64,000 bases of DNA, taken from assembly GCA_023382385.1 (NCBI GenBank), contig JAHDVH010000002.1, positions 262,219-326,218 of the forward strand. The letters run 5' to 3'. The stretch comes from a bacterium (GTDB lineage: Bacteria; Electryoneota; RPQS01). Positions within the stretch are counted from its first letter, which is position 1. Every line of letters starts with the position of its first letter. The position numbers and the translations under genes were made by a program. Positions 41,007 to 50,002 of the stretch are shown in pieces. The notes under the pieces were generated by a model. It did not search any database. It was not told where the DNA came from and saw nothing but the letters and a program-made list of their open reading frames with translations.

Positions 41007-41087
41007 TGGGAACTCCTGCTCCCCCGCAGAAGCAGGCATTTGCTGTTGTTTCCGGCAGGTCAAGAAACCTGCTCGGAGAAGTTGTCG

Positions 41088-41525
41088 TTACTTCGTGACC
41101 TTGATGGTGCGGCTCTTGGCCTCTTCAGCCTTGGGCAGCGCGACCTTCAGCACGCCGTCAGAGTAATTGGCGCTGACGCGGTCGGCGACGATGTTGTTCG
41201 GCAGACTGAAGCTGCGCTCGAACTTGCCGTAGCTGCGCTCGACGCGTATGAAGTTGTCCTTCTCTTCATTCACCACGCGGCGCTTCTCGCCCGAAATGGT
41301 AAGCACGTTGTTGTTCAGCGTGATGGTGATGTCCTCTTCACGCATTCCGGGAAGTTCGGCGTGAATCTCATAGGAATCGGAATTTTCGGCGATGTCCACA
41401 TCGGGAGCCCAGCTCCGCATGATGCCGCCGCGATTCCAGCCCATCATGTCATTCAGGACTTCGTCCAGATTCGGGAACGGGTAGTTCTGTTCCACATTGC
41501 GCGGGATGTACTTGGTGATCTTCAT
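41088..41525 (-). CDS. Hsp20/alpha-crystallin small heat-shock protein
   Basis: A 145-residue small heat-shock protein. Alpha-crystallin domain from about residue 40: SWAPDVDIAENSDSYEIHAELPGMREEDITITLNNNVLTISGEKR, with the closing GVLKVALPKAE (IxI-like end). ATG 41525 follows GGAGAC; the frame open to 41621 adds a stretch without homology. It binds unfolding proteins without ATP. Single minus-strand gene between two plus-strand operons; the inverted repeat at 41691-41725 lies upstream and could regulate it. Confidence 0.9.
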   Translation of the reverse strand: MKITKYIPRNVEQNYPFPNLDEVLNDMMGWNRGGIMRSWAPDVDIAENSDSYEIHAELPGMREEDITITLNNNVLTISGEKRRVVNEEKDNFIRVERSYGKFERSFSLPNNIVADRVSANYSDGVLKVALPKAEEAKSRTIKVTK

Positions 41526-41690
41526 GGTTGTCTCCTGAGATATTTGGTTAAGTTGTTTGCTTGGTTCTGCCTTCGTTGGCATGTTCACTGACCCATAAGG
41601 CAAGCGTAATGCCAGTAACATAAATTACTGTTTATAGAAAAATTATCTGAATTCTCGCGCTTGATTTCTCTGCAAAGTTGGCGGAGGCAT

Positions 41691-41725
41691 CTGCCAGAAT
41701 GATAGGGCTTATGACATTCTGGCAG
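41691..41725. promoter_or_regulatory. 11-bp perfect inverted repeat between hsp20 and zinc-ribbon genes
   Basis: CTGCCAGAATG (41691-41701) and CATTCTGGCAG (41715-41725), spacer 13 bases. It lies about 165 bases upstream of the Hsp20 start and 103 bases upstream of the membrane-protein start, so it could be an operator for either divergent gene. It is not the CIRCE element and lacks a T-run. Confidence 0.45.
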
Positions 41726-41827
41726 GCATGTGTCAGAGTCGCATGAGGTTGCATATTCACAAGCGAGTGGCTATCTTGACAGATTGGAACCGCACTTGGA
41801 GTTTCCTCACACACCCCGCGTAGCACC

Positions 41828-42595
41828 ATGATTTCAAAGAAGCTCTGCCCCCACTGCCTCAAAGTCATCTCCTTTAAGCATCGTTTCAAGCGCAAATGCC
41901 CTCATTGCTTTCGTGAGCTTCGACGGCACAGCGAGCAGCAACGCACCCTGCTTGGCACATGGTTCGAAGACCGCGGCAAGTGGTGGTGGTTTTTTATCTT
42001 GCTTGTGCTGTTTGTCGTGGGAGCGATGGTTGGACAGTTGGCGGGGCGACACTCTGACCTGCTGAACTTCATTAGCGGCCACCCGATCATGTTCGTGCTC
42101 ACGCTCGTGTATCTGGCCGCGTTCTGCTCGATCATTTCGAGAATCTACTTCCCATTGATGATTGGAGCGCCGCGGATTTTGCGCCGCGAGCGTCCACAGG
42201 TTCGCTCCTACAAGATTTTTACTGCCGTCGGCATCGGTCTGGGATTGTTGCTTTCGATAGCGGTGGTCGGCACGCGAGACTACTTCGTTCTACTTCCCGC
42301 AAGCGTTCTGCTCTTCACATTGCCCATTGCGCTGATGTGGGCCTATCTTGCACTGGTGCTGCAGGAGCCGGACTACGAAGACGAGCGCGTGTGGTCTTAT
42401 TTGACAGAACTCGGTGCGGCGGACCGCCTCGACCACCGCCATCGCGGTTACTATGTGCTGGTGATGGTGCCTGTTGCGGCCTTGATTTTCTATTGGATGA
42501 TGCAGAATCAGTGGATTTATCACTGGTTTTCGGATTCTGTTCTCGTCTCCATGTTCCGTGAACTTTACATGCGCGCGACGGGCCGCTGGGAATAG
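41828..42595 (+). CDS. Zinc-ribbon multi-pass membrane protein
   Basis: A 255-residue protein with an N-terminal zinc ribbon (CPHCLKVISFKHRFKRKCPHC: two CPHC pairs at residues 7-28) and about five transmembrane segments (WWWFFILLVLFVVGAMVG, MFVLTLVYLAAFCSII, IFTAVGIGLGLLLSIAV, LPASVLLFTLPIALMWAYLAL, VLVMVPVAALIFYW). Family unknown. ATG at 41828, no Shine-Dalgarno. The following corA starts 2 bases after its stop. Confidence 0.75.
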   Translation: MISKKLCPHCLKVISFKHRFKRKCPHCFRELRRHSEQQRTLLGTWFEDRGKWWWFFILLVLFVVGAMVGQLAGRHSDLLNFISGHPIMFVLTLVYLAAFCSIISRIYFPLMIGAPRILRRERPQVRSYKIFTAVGIGLGLLLSIAVVGTRDYFVLLPASVLLFTLPIALMWAYLALVLQEPDYEDERVWSYLTELGAADRLDHRHRGYYVLVMVPVAALIFYWMMQNQWIYHWFSDSVLVSMFRELYMRATGRWE

Positions 42596-42597
42596 AC

Positions 42598-43692
42598 TTG
42601 GCGCAGCAGAAGTCACACTCGCATCGTCGGAGACGCGCGGCTCCCTCACCGCACAAGGCAGGAATGCTGCCCGGCAGCGTCGTGTATGGCGGTCATGCTC
42701 AGTCTACGGGAGCTACCTTGCGCGCGGTGTGCTATGACGTCGAGAATTATGAAGACGTCTTGCTTTCCGGACCGCAGGAGATTCCCGCTTTTCTGGCAAA
42801 GCCGGGAGTGAAGTGGATTGATTTGATTGGGTTGGCCGAGACGAGCACGCTGGAGATAATCGGTCGCACGTTGCGTCTGCACCCGCTGCTGATTGAAGAC
42901 ATTGCCAATACCAGCCAGCGCACAAAACTTGAAGAGGACGGCGACCAACTCGTCGTCTTTCTGCGGGACTTCGAGCGCAACAAAGAGACTCAGACTCTCG
43001 AAGACACGCAGGTCGCGATTGCGCTCGGGGAAGGATTTATTTTCACCTTCAATGAGACGCCGACGAGCGAACTCGAAGTCATCCGCGAGCGGCTGCGCGT
43101 AGGACAGGGTCAGGCGCGGTTGAACGGCGCGGACTATCTGCTCTACCGCATGCTTGACATGCTGGTTGACCAGTACTTCGTCGTGCTGGATGAAGTGAAC
43201 AGCCGGCTCGAGTCCGTACAGGTTCGTGTGATGGAGACGCCGGGCGATCGCAACCTCCTTCCGGACATCTTCGAGGCACGGCAGGAACTATTGCATCTGC
43301 GCGCGAGTATACTTCCCCTGCGCGACGTACTGAGCGCGCTGGAGCGTCGCGAATCTCCGATTATACAACCATTGACGCGCGCTTACTTCCGTGACGTGTA
43401 TGACCATACGTTGCACGTCGCCGAATCCATTGACACACTGCGCGAACTGCAATCCGCCTCGCTCGAGGTTTATCTCTCGCGGCTGTCCCTGCGGCAGAAC
43501 GATGTCATGCGCATTCTGACGGTCATCTCGACCATCTTCCTGCCGCTGACTTTTCTGGCCGGCATATGGGGCATGAATTTTCGGAACATGCCTGAACTCG
43601 AGTGGCACTACGGCTACTTCGCCGCGCTCGGGGTCATGGCCGTCGTTATGATTATAATGCTGCTCTTCTTCAAGCGACGATCATGGCTTTAG
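42598..43692 (+). CDS. corA: CorA-family magnesium/cobalt transporter
   Basis: A 364-residue CorA channel protein. Cytoplasmic domain with IDLIGLAETSTLEIIG, HPLLIEDIANTSQRTKLEED, and the long helix region; two C-terminal transmembrane helices, the first ending in the signature GMN (GIWGMNFRNMPELEW). N-terminal 20 residues are His/Arg-rich (SHSHRRRRAAPSPH), an extension. TTG start at 42598. It conducts Mg2+ or Co2+ as a pentamer. Follows the zinc-ribbon gene by 2 bases. Confidence 0.92.
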   Translation: MAQQKSHSHRRRRAAPSPHKAGMLPGSVVYGGHAQSTGATLRAVCYDVENYEDVLLSGPQEIPAFLAKPGVKWIDLIGLAETSTLEIIGRTLRLHPLLIEDIANTSQRTKLEEDGDQLVVFLRDFERNKETQTLEDTQVAIALGEGFIFTFNETPTSELEVIRERLRVGQGQARLNGADYLLYRMLDMLVDQYFVVLDEVNSRLESVQVRVMETPGDRNLLPDIFEARQELLHLRASILPLRDVLSALERRESPIIQPLTRAYFRDVYDHTLHVAESIDTLRELQSASLEVYLSRLSLRQNDVMRILTVISTIFLPLTFLAGIWGMNFRNMPELEWHYGYFAALGVMAVVMIIMLLFFKRRSWL

Positions 43693-43780
43693 CCAGGCAT
43701 CTGCCTCGCTTCTGCGCAAATCCGTAAGCACTTTTTCAACTTTTCCATTTCTTCATCTTCTCTCTTAGAATTCTCCTCAC

Positions 43781-45808
43781 ATGCCTCGAACAACTCGCGC
43801 TCCAAAAAAAGTTCCCGTTTCGATTCACGATTTCAAGAAACTGGTCATGCCCAAGTCCCTTGCGGTGTCGCCCGACGGCAAGCAGGCTGCATACACGCGC
43901 TCGTGGATTGACGAAGCGAAGAACAAATCTTTCGCAAATCTGCATCTTCTGAACCTAACGACAGGCAAGACACGGCAATGGACCTTCGGTGATCACACCG
44001 ACCGTAATCCGGTCTGGTCGCGCGATGGCAAGAGATTGACCTTCTTCCGCCACGAAAAGGGGGAAGACAGAATATACTGTCTGCATATGGACGGCGGTGC
44101 GCCGGAGCTATTGTGGAAGGGGCGCGGTTCACTGGCCGGAATGGAATGGGCGTGCGGAGACACCTGTTTGGTCGTAAAATTCCGCAAAGCCGATCCCGAT
44201 CCCGAAGCCGAGAAGGCCATCGCAGAAGGCAAAGAACCGGAAGGCAAGGCTCCGATTGTGCGCCGGATTACACGGCTCTCCTACCGTTTGGACGGCGCAG
44301 GTTTCTTCCCGCAGGACCGCTTCCATTTCTACAAGCTTGAACTTGCATCCAAGTCATGGTCACAGTTGACGCGCGGGCAGGCCGATGACGGAGCCTTTGC
44401 GGTGTCTGCGGATGGAACGATCCTCGCCTACGTGACAAATTCCCACCGTGACCCCGATCAGCATCCGTACGACAATGACATTATCTTTTTGAATCTGAAA
44501 AGCGGAAAACGCAAGATGTATCCCGGTCCGCAAGGCGAAAAGAGCACCTTGAGTTTTTCGCCGGACGGCAAGTGGCTGGTCTATCTGGGACATCATAATA
44601 AGAAAGACGCATGGGGAGTTGAGCCGATTCATCCGTGGCGCGTGGACTTGCGCAACGGCAAACTCAAGAATCTCACACCCAACTTCGACCGTCAAGCCGA
44701 AGATTTGTCGCTCTCGGACATCGGATTTGATTTTGAATCATCGCGCGTAACGTGGAGCCGCGACTGCAAGAGCATCTTCTATCCGATCTCGGATCGCGGC
44801 GACGTGGCCATTGTGCGCACTCCGGTTGCGGGCGGTGAGCCAAAGAAGTTCTGGGCCGCCGCCGGACAAGCTCCAATCTATGATCTGAAGAATAACACGA
44901 TGGTCGTCGTGCATGCGGGCTTTCGCGCGCTGGGCGACCTGCACATCTGCGAAGACGTCTCCAAAAAGGGCGCGCGCTTCCGCAAACTGCTGACTCACAA
45001 TCACGGATATCTCAATTCGATCGAGATGTCGAAGGTTCAGGAAGTCCGCGTGCCCTCGACCGACGGCGCAAGAGTGCACACCTTCGTTTTTACGCCGCCC
45101 AACTTTTCGCCGCGCAAGAAGTATCCTGCGATCGTCTACATTCACGGCGGCCCGCGCACTCAATACGCTCGCGTGTTCTTCCACGAAATGCACTTTCTCG
45201 CTGCGCAGGGCTACGTCGTGGTCTGTCCCAATCCGCGCGGAAGTCAGGGCTACGGACGCGCGTGGGCCGAATCCATCGTCGCGGCATGGGGCACAAAAGA
45301 CTGGGAGGATGTGCAGGCGGTGACGGACTGGATATCGGAACAAAAATACGTCTTGCGCAACCGCATCGCTATTTGCGGCGGAAGCTACGGCGGTTATATG
45401 ACCAATTGGGCTCTCGGCCACACGCGCCGTTATCGCTGCGGAGTCACCGACCGTTCGGTCGTCGAACTGAAGACTTTCGCCGGTTCATCGGACATCGGAT
45501 ACTTCGACCACATGGAGTTCGGCGGATTCTATTGGCAGAATCCGGAAGGCTACACCACCATGTCCCCGCTCACGTATGCCGAGAATATCAAAGACCCGCT
45601 GCTGATTGTCCATAGCGAAAACGACCAGCGCTGCGCGATTGAGCAGGCCGAGCAGCTGTTCGTTGCATTGAAGGTGCGCGGCCGCACCGTGGAATTCCTG
45701 CGCTTTCCCGAAGAGTCGCACGGGTTGTCGCGCGGCGGACGTCCGGACAGGCGCGTCGTGCGCATGGAGGCCTATCTTGAGTGGTTCAACAGGTATCTCA
45801 AGAAGTGA
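43781..45808 (+). CDS. S9-family peptidase (acylaminoacyl/prolyl-oligopeptidase-type)
   Basis: A 675-residue serine peptidase. N-terminal beta-propeller with repeats of WSRDGKRLTFF, FSPDGKWLVYL and TWSRDCKSIFY, then an alpha/beta-hydrolase domain: IVYIHGGPRTQYA, catalytic Ser535 in CGGSYGGYMTNW, Asp in HSENDQRCAIEQ and His in EESHGLSRGG. No signal peptide, so probably cytosolic. ATG 43781 follows an AT- and pyrimidine-rich leader without a Shine-Dalgarno. The GTGA overlap couples it with tag. Confidence 0.92.
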   Translation: MPRTTRAPKKVPVSIHDFKKLVMPKSLAVSPDGKQAAYTRSWIDEAKNKSFANLHLLNLTTGKTRQWTFGDHTDRNPVWSRDGKRLTFFRHEKGEDRIYCLHMDGGAPELLWKGRGSLAGMEWACGDTCLVVKFRKADPDPEAEKAIAEGKEPEGKAPIVRRITRLSYRLDGAGFFPQDRFHFYKLELASKSWSQLTRGQADDGAFAVSADGTILAYVTNSHRDPDQHPYDNDIIFLNLKSGKRKMYPGPQGEKSTLSFSPDGKWLVYLGHHNKKDAWGVEPIHPWRVDLRNGKLKNLTPNFDRQAEDLSLSDIGFDFESSRVTWSRDCKSIFYPISDRGDVAIVRTPVAGGEPKKFWAAAGQAPIYDLKNNTMVVVHAGFRALGDLHICEDVSKKGARFRKLLTHNHGYLNSIEMSKVQEVRVPSTDGARVHTFVFTPPNFSPRKKYPAIVYIHGGPRTQYARVFFHEMHFLAAQGYVVVCPNPRGSQGYGRAWAESIVAAWGTKDWEDVQAVTDWISEQKYVLRNRIAICGGSYGGYMTNWALGHTRRYRCGVTDRSVVELKTFAGSSDIGYFDHMEFGGFYWQNPEGYTTMSPLTYAENIKDPLLIVHSENDQRCAIEQAEQLFVALKVRGRTVEFLRFPEESHGLSRGGRPDRRVVRMEAYLEWFNRYLKK

Positions 45809-46392
45809 GCAAAGCTCCCAAGCGCTGCGGCTGGCCGGCGGACGATGAGCTGATGATTGCCTACCATGACACCGAGTGGGGCGTGCCGGTGCATGACGAC
45901 CGCAAGCACTTCGAGTATCTTATTCTCGATGCCTTTCAAGCCGGACTTTCGTGGCGCACGATTCTCCACAAGCGGGAGAATTTCCGCAAAGCTTTCGCCA
46001 ATTTTGACTACAAGAAGGTCGCGAAGTTCGGGGACAAGGAGTTCGAGCGGCTCATGAATGACGCGGGCATCGTGCGCAACCGCCTGAAGATTCTCGCCGC
46101 GATTCAGAATGCGCGCGCCCTGCTGGAAGTGCAGAAGGAGTTCGGCAGCTTCGACGCCTACATCTGGCAGTTCACGAAGGGCAAACAACTCGTGAACAAA
46201 TTCAAGTCCATGTCCGAGCTTCCTGCCAAGACCGCCGTGTCGGACGCGATGAGCAAAGATATGTTGAAGCGCGGATTCAAGTTTGTCGGCTCCACCATTT
46301 GCTACGCCTACATGCAGGCCGCAGGCATGGTCAATGACCACGCCGTGAGCTGTTTCAGACACAAGGAATGCGCGGCGCTGGCGAAGAAATGA
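45805..46392 (+). CDS. tag: DNA-3-methyladenine glycosylase I
   Basis: A 195-residue Tag family glycosylase. N-terminal zinc-binding Cys and His appear in KRCGWPADDELMIAYHDTEWGVP, followed by FEYLILDAFQAGLSWRTIL, ERLMNDAGIVRNRLKI, FKFVGSTICYAYMQAAGMVNDHAVSCFRHKEC, the last supplying the C-terminal zinc His/Cys. GTG at 45805 overlaps the peptidase stop. It excises 3-methyladenine from DNA. A second alkylation glycosylase of another fold (AlkD) is at 14580. Confidence 0.93.
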   Translation: MSKAPKRCGWPADDELMIAYHDTEWGVPVHDDRKHFEYLILDAFQAGLSWRTILHKRENFRKAFANFDYKKVAKFGDKEFERLMNDAGIVRNRLKILAAIQNARALLEVQKEFGSFDAYIWQFTKGKQLVNKFKSMSELPAKTAVSDAMSKDMLKRGFKFVGSTICYAYMQAAGMVNDHAVSCFRHKECAALAKK

Positions 46393-46409
46393 AATAGATT
46401 GGACTGTGT

Positions 46410-46964
46410 ATGAAGATCGCATTGATACCCGGCTCCTTGCGAGCCGGTTCTTACAATAGGAAACTGATAGCTGTCGCGGAAGGGCTGCTGAACGCGCACG
46501 GCGTGTCGACAGACTTGCTGGACTTGAAGAAATTTCCGGTTCCCCCCTATGATGGCGACCTCGAAGCTATGAGCGGACTGCCCGAAACAGTCATAAATCT
46601 GAAATCACGCATCGCCGAAGCGAGCGCCGTCGTCATCTCAAGCCCCGAATACAGCGGCGGCATTCCGGGAATGCTGAAGAACGTTCTCGATTGGACGTCG
46701 CGCGGCGGCAAGAGTCCGTGGGTGGGAAAGGTCGTGCTGTTGATGGGAGTCAGTGACGGACCGTGGGGCACGAACCGCATGCTGCCGGCTTTCAGGCATT
46801 CCATGTCCATCATGGGCGCATTCGTCCTGCCGCAGACCGTGACGATTCCCTACGCGGGAAAAGTCTGGAGTGATGACGGCACGCTGCTCGACGATACGCT
46901 TCCTCCTCGCGTGGACAAAGTGCTCGAGCGGCTGCTTGAGTTTACAAAGAAGATGACCGGCTAA
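46410..46964 (+). CDS. NADPH-dependent FMN reductase-family protein
   Basis: A 184-residue flavodoxin-fold protein. FMN-binding motif IPGSLRAGSYNRKL at residues 6-20, SSPEYSGGIPGMLKNVLDWTSR, and GVSDGPWGTNRMLPAFRHSM. The family reduces FMN, azo dyes, quinones or chromate with NAD(P)H. No neighbour suggests a specific substrate. Starts 17 bases after tag. Cytoplasmic. Confidence 0.9.
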   Translation: MKIALIPGSLRAGSYNRKLIAVAEGLLNAHGVSTDLLDLKKFPVPPYDGDLEAMSGLPETVINLKSRIAEASAVVISSPEYSGGIPGMLKNVLDWTSRGGKSPWVGKVVLLMGVSDGPWGTNRMLPAFRHSMSIMGAFVLPQTVTIPYAGKVWSDDGTLLDDTLPPRVDKVLERLLEFTKKMTG

Positions 46965-46986
46965 GTTTAACAGGTTCGGTTCGCTC

Positions 46987-47979
46987 ATGCAGAAAGTCCT
47001 TCGCTGGACATACAGAATTGTTCTCTTTCTTGCGGCAGTCGTTATTCTGACTGTCTTGCGCGAGCTTGTGCTGTGGTTTCAGTTCTTCCGCGAATTCGGC
47101 ATGTGGGCGGCCTGGCTGTATGTCGGAGCCGCAGCCGCACTGGTCGCCTACTTCGTCGTCCTTCCGCTTTGGCGAATCTTCACACTCCCCAGTTTCGGGA
47201 TGCCGCTGAATGCCCCGACCGACCGTCAGAAACGGCAGGCTCTCGAGCGGCGCGGCAGATTACTCGGGCTGACGCGCCACGATGTCAAGCAGCGCAGTGA
47301 CGCGGAGTTGATGGAACATATTCAGCGTGAAGTTGCGGCTCGCAGACCCGAAGCGGACGCCTTGCGCAGGAAATACGTCACTGCGGTGTTCATCGGCACG
47401 GCCGCATCGCAAAGTGCCGTCATTGACCTCTTTCTGGTCGTTTCGGCGGCATTGAAACTGACGTGGAAAACTCTGCAGCTCTACGGCGCTCGCGTCCCGC
47501 TGCACGACACACTCGCGATTCTCAAAGATATTGCCATCAGCGGTGCGGTCGGAGCGAGCGAACTTGCGGAAACGGGAAGCAATCTGCTCGTCCAGATTTT
47601 TATGAAAGGCGGAGCGAAGCTGCCGGGACTGAATATCATCACGGAGTCGGCGGCGGACGGATTCGTGAACGGCTATCTCGTCTGCCGTATCGGACTGGTC
47701 ACCGAAAATTATTGCACGATTGCCTACACAGACGCCTCGGCGCACTGGAAACCCTCAGCCAAAGCGGTGTCTCGAACGCTCACCGATGTGTTGCAGGAGT
47801 CGCGCGACCAAATCTTGAAGTCCTTCGGCCCCGTCTATGGAGGAGCCGTCAATCTCTTCCTCGGCTGGCTGAAAACGGAAGTAGATCCTGCGGAAGACCG
47901 GCAGGAAGAATCAAAAAACTATCTTAACAAACTCACAGAATTTATTAACAAGTGGCGATCCGGACCAGAGACAACATAA
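46987..47979 (+). CDS. DUF697-like membrane protein
   Basis: A 330-residue protein with two N-terminal transmembrane segments (RIVLFLAAVVILTVLRELVLW, WAAWLYVGAAAALVAYFVVLPLW), a charged helix, and a DUF697 (YcjF-like) domain with VFIGTAASQSAVIDLFLVVSAALKLTW and GGAKLPGLNIITESAADGFVNGYLVCRIG. Function unknown; often next to GTPase genes. Its 3' end overlaps the start of bipA by 28 bases, so the two are coupled. Confidence 0.82.
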   Translation: MQKVLRWTYRIVLFLAAVVILTVLRELVLWFQFFREFGMWAAWLYVGAAAALVAYFVVLPLWRIFTLPSFGMPLNAPTDRQKRQALERRGRLLGLTRHDVKQRSDAELMEHIQREVAARRPEADALRRKYVTAVFIGTAASQSAVIDLFLVVSAALKLTWKTLQLYGARVPLHDTLAILKDIAISGAVGASELAETGSNLLVQIFMKGGAKLPGLNIITESAADGFVNGYLVCRIGLVTENYCTIAYTDASAHWKPSAKAVSRTLTDVLQESRDQILKSFGPVYGGAVNLFLGWLKTEVDPAEDRQEESKNYLNKLTEFINKWRSGPETT

Positions 47980-49790
47980 GAAACGTCGCGATTATCGCGC
48001 ACGTCGACCACGGCAAGACCACGCTCGTCGATGCGATGCTGCATCAGGCGGGGGTCTTTCGCGAAAATCAGCACGTCGCCGAGCGTGTGATGGACAAGCT
48101 CGACCTCGAGCGCGAAAAGGGCATCACGATTCTTTCCAAGAACACCACCATCAAGTGGCAGAATAACCTCATCAACATTCTGGATACGCCGGGCCACTCC
48201 GACTTCGGCGGTCAGGTGCAGCGCGTGCTTAGAATGGTCGACGGCTGCCTGCTGCTCGTGGATGCCAGTGAAGGCCCGCTTCCGCAGACAAGATATGTGC
48301 TTTCCAACGCGCTCGAACTCGGGCTGTCCCCCATCGTGGTCATCAATAAGATTGACCGACCCGACGCGCGCATCGGGCAGGTGCTCGACGAAGTGCTCGA
48401 ACTCTTTCTCGATTTGGATGCCAGCGAAGAGCAGTGTCACTTTCCCGTCGTTTACACCAACGCCAAGATCGGCACCGCGACGCTCGATCTGAGCACGGAA
48501 GGCGAGAACTTGATGCCGCTCTTCCGCTTGATCTTCGATAAAGTCCCGCCGCCGCAATACGATGATGCCGCTCCGCTTCAATTGCAAATCACGACGCTCG
48601 ACTACAGCGACTACGTGGGCCGTATCGGCATCGGACGTATCGCCAACGGAACCATCAAGCAGGGAGAGCAGGTCGTCCTGATCAAGAATGACGGTGCCAA
48701 GTCTCAGGCGAAAGTCGCGCAACTCTACATCTATGACGGGTTGGCCCGCGTGGACGCCAAGAGTGCGTGGGCGGGTGAAATCGTCGCGCTCGCCGGTCTG
48801 GAAAATATGGACATCGGCGACACCGTGACCTCCATCACCGATCCGCGCCCGCTTCCGCCGTTGAAGATTGACGAGCCGACGCTCGAAATGGTGTTCAGCG
48901 TCAACACGTCGCCGTTTGCAGGTCGTGAAGGCCAGTATGTCACCACGCGCCAGATTCGCGACCGGCTCTTCAAGGAGATTCAGGGTAATCCCGCACTGCG
49001 CGTCGAAGACGCCGAAAACATGGACGGCTACCGCGTCTACGGGCGCGGGGAATTGCAGATGGCCATTCTGATTGAAACCATGCGCCGCGAAGGCTACGAG
49101 ATGAATGTCGGACGGCCGCGTGTGCTCTTCAAGAACATCGGCGGCCAAAAGATGGAACCCTACGAAAGCGTCTTGATGGACTGCCCCGAGGAATTCGTCG
49201 GCGTCGTCACCAGCACGCTCGGGATGCGCCGCGGCCGTATGACACACATGACCGACCACGCCACCGGCTGGGTGCGGCTGACCTTTGAAATTCCCATGCG
49301 CGGTTTAATCGGCATTCGTCCGATTCTGCTCACCATGACGCGCGGAACGGCCATCATGAATTCGCATTTTCTTGACTATCGTCCGGTGGAAGGCGACGTC
49401 ACGCAGCGCGCGACCGGCGTGCTGGTCGCCGACCGTGAAGGCCGCGTCACGGCGTATGCGCTGAACAGCTTGCAGGATCGCGGCGAAGTCTTCGTCGCAC
49501 CCGGCACGCACGTCTATGAGGGCATGGTCTGCGGTGAAAACTCGCGCGACAACGACCTCGTCGTGAACATCGTGCGCGAAAAGAAACTGACCAATATGCG
49601 CGCTTCGGGCAGCGATGAGAATTACAAGATCGCCCCGCCGCGGCCGATGTCGCTGGAAGAAGCTATTGCCTTCATCAACGACGACGAGTTGGTCGAAGTC
49701 ACTCCGCAGTCCATTCGCCTGCGCAAGATTTATCTGAAGGAAGAAGAGCGCAAGCAGGCGGCCAAGCGCGCCGCCCTCGCCACGGCTTAG
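47952..49790 (+). CDS. typA: GTP-binding translational factor BipA/TypA
   Basis: A 612-residue ribosome-associated GTPase of full length. G1 [18 protein letters not shown]2/G3 region [26 protein letters not shown]4 NKIDRPDAR, then EF-G-like domains and the BipA C-terminal domain ([22 protein letters not shown]). It binds 70S ribosomes and helps large-subunit assembly, especially in cold or stress. GTG 47952 lies inside the DUF697 gene and gives the normal N-terminus. Followed by a terminator. Confidence 0.95.
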   Translation: MAIRTRDNIRNVAIIAHVDHGKTTLVDAMLHQAGVFRENQHVAERVMDKLDLEREKGITILSKNTTIKWQNNLINILDTPGHSDFGGQVQRVLRMVDGCLLLVDASEGPLPQTRYVLSNALELGLSPIVVINKIDRPDARIGQVLDEVLELFLDLDASEEQCHFPVVYTNAKIGTATLDLSTEGENLMPLFRLIFDKVPPPQYDDAAPLQLQITTLDYSDYVGRIGIGRIANGTIKQGEQVVLIKNDGAKSQAKVAQLYIYDGLARVDAKSAWAGEIVALAGLENMDIGDTVTSITDPRPLPPLKIDEPTLEMVFSVNTSPFAGREGQYVTTRQIRDRLFKEIQGNPALRVEDAENMDGYRVYGRGELQMAILIETMRREGYEMNVGRPRVLFKNIGGQKMEPYESVLMDCPEEFVGVVTSTLGMRRGRMTHMTDHATGWVRLTFEIPMRGLIGIRPILLTMTRGTAIMNSHFLDYRPVEGDVTQRATGVLVADREGRVTAYALNSLQDRGEVFVAPGTHVYEGMVCGENSRDNDLVVNIVREKKLTNMRASGSDENYKIAPPRPMSLEEAIAFINDDELVEVTPQSIRLRKIYLKEEERKQAAKRAALATA

Positions 49791-49813
49791 CTGCTCCGCA
49801 CATCTTGAATAAT

Positions 49814-49846
49814 AAAGCCCGTGCATTTCTGCACGGGCTTTCGTTT
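49814..49846 (+). terminator. Intrinsic terminator after typA
   Basis: Perfect 11-bp stem AAAGCCCGTGC/GCACGGGCTTT (49814-49824 with 49831-49841), 6-base loop, then CGTTT. Confidence 0.8.
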
Positions 49847-49959
49847 CTACTCTGCGCCCCTCTCCCCACTTCGACTTTTCCTGACGACCTCCCAGGCTTC
49901 GGCTGAGACATCATGCAACCCGATCTCTAACTTCTTTTTGCCCAAATGTTTACAACATT

Positions 49960-49988
49960 TTTACGAAAAACACTGGACTTTTCGTAAA
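49960..49988. promoter_or_regulatory. 10-bp perfect palindrome over the -35 of an orphan promoter
   Basis: TTTACGAAAA (49960-49969) and TTTTCGTAAA (49979-49988) with a 9-base spacer. The second arm covers the last base of the -35 box and the first part of the spacer of the plus-strand promoter at 49974-50002, the geometry of an operator. Confidence 0.55.
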
Positions 49989-50002
49989 TATTGTATTATA
50001 TT
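49974..50002 (+). promoter_or_regulatory. Orphan plus-strand promoter
   Basis: -35 TGGACT (49974-49979), 17-base spacer, -10 TATATT (49997-50002). It shares GACTTTTCGTAAA and the same -10 and spacing with the promoter at 11577-11605. The nearest downstream gene is on the opposite strand. Confidence 0.55.

Noticed and set aside
41691-41725. CIRCE heat-shock operator
   Set aside because: The arms are CTGCCAGAATG rather than TTAGCACTC, and the spacer is 13, not 9.
41715-41740. Sigma54 promoter upstream of the zinc-ribbon gene
   Set aside because: TGGCAG is present, but the required TTGC at -12 is not; the region is better explained as an inverted repeat.
47919-49259. 446-codon minus-strand ORF opposite typA
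   Set aside because: It lies entirely antisense to a highly conserved gene and has no recognisable motifs.
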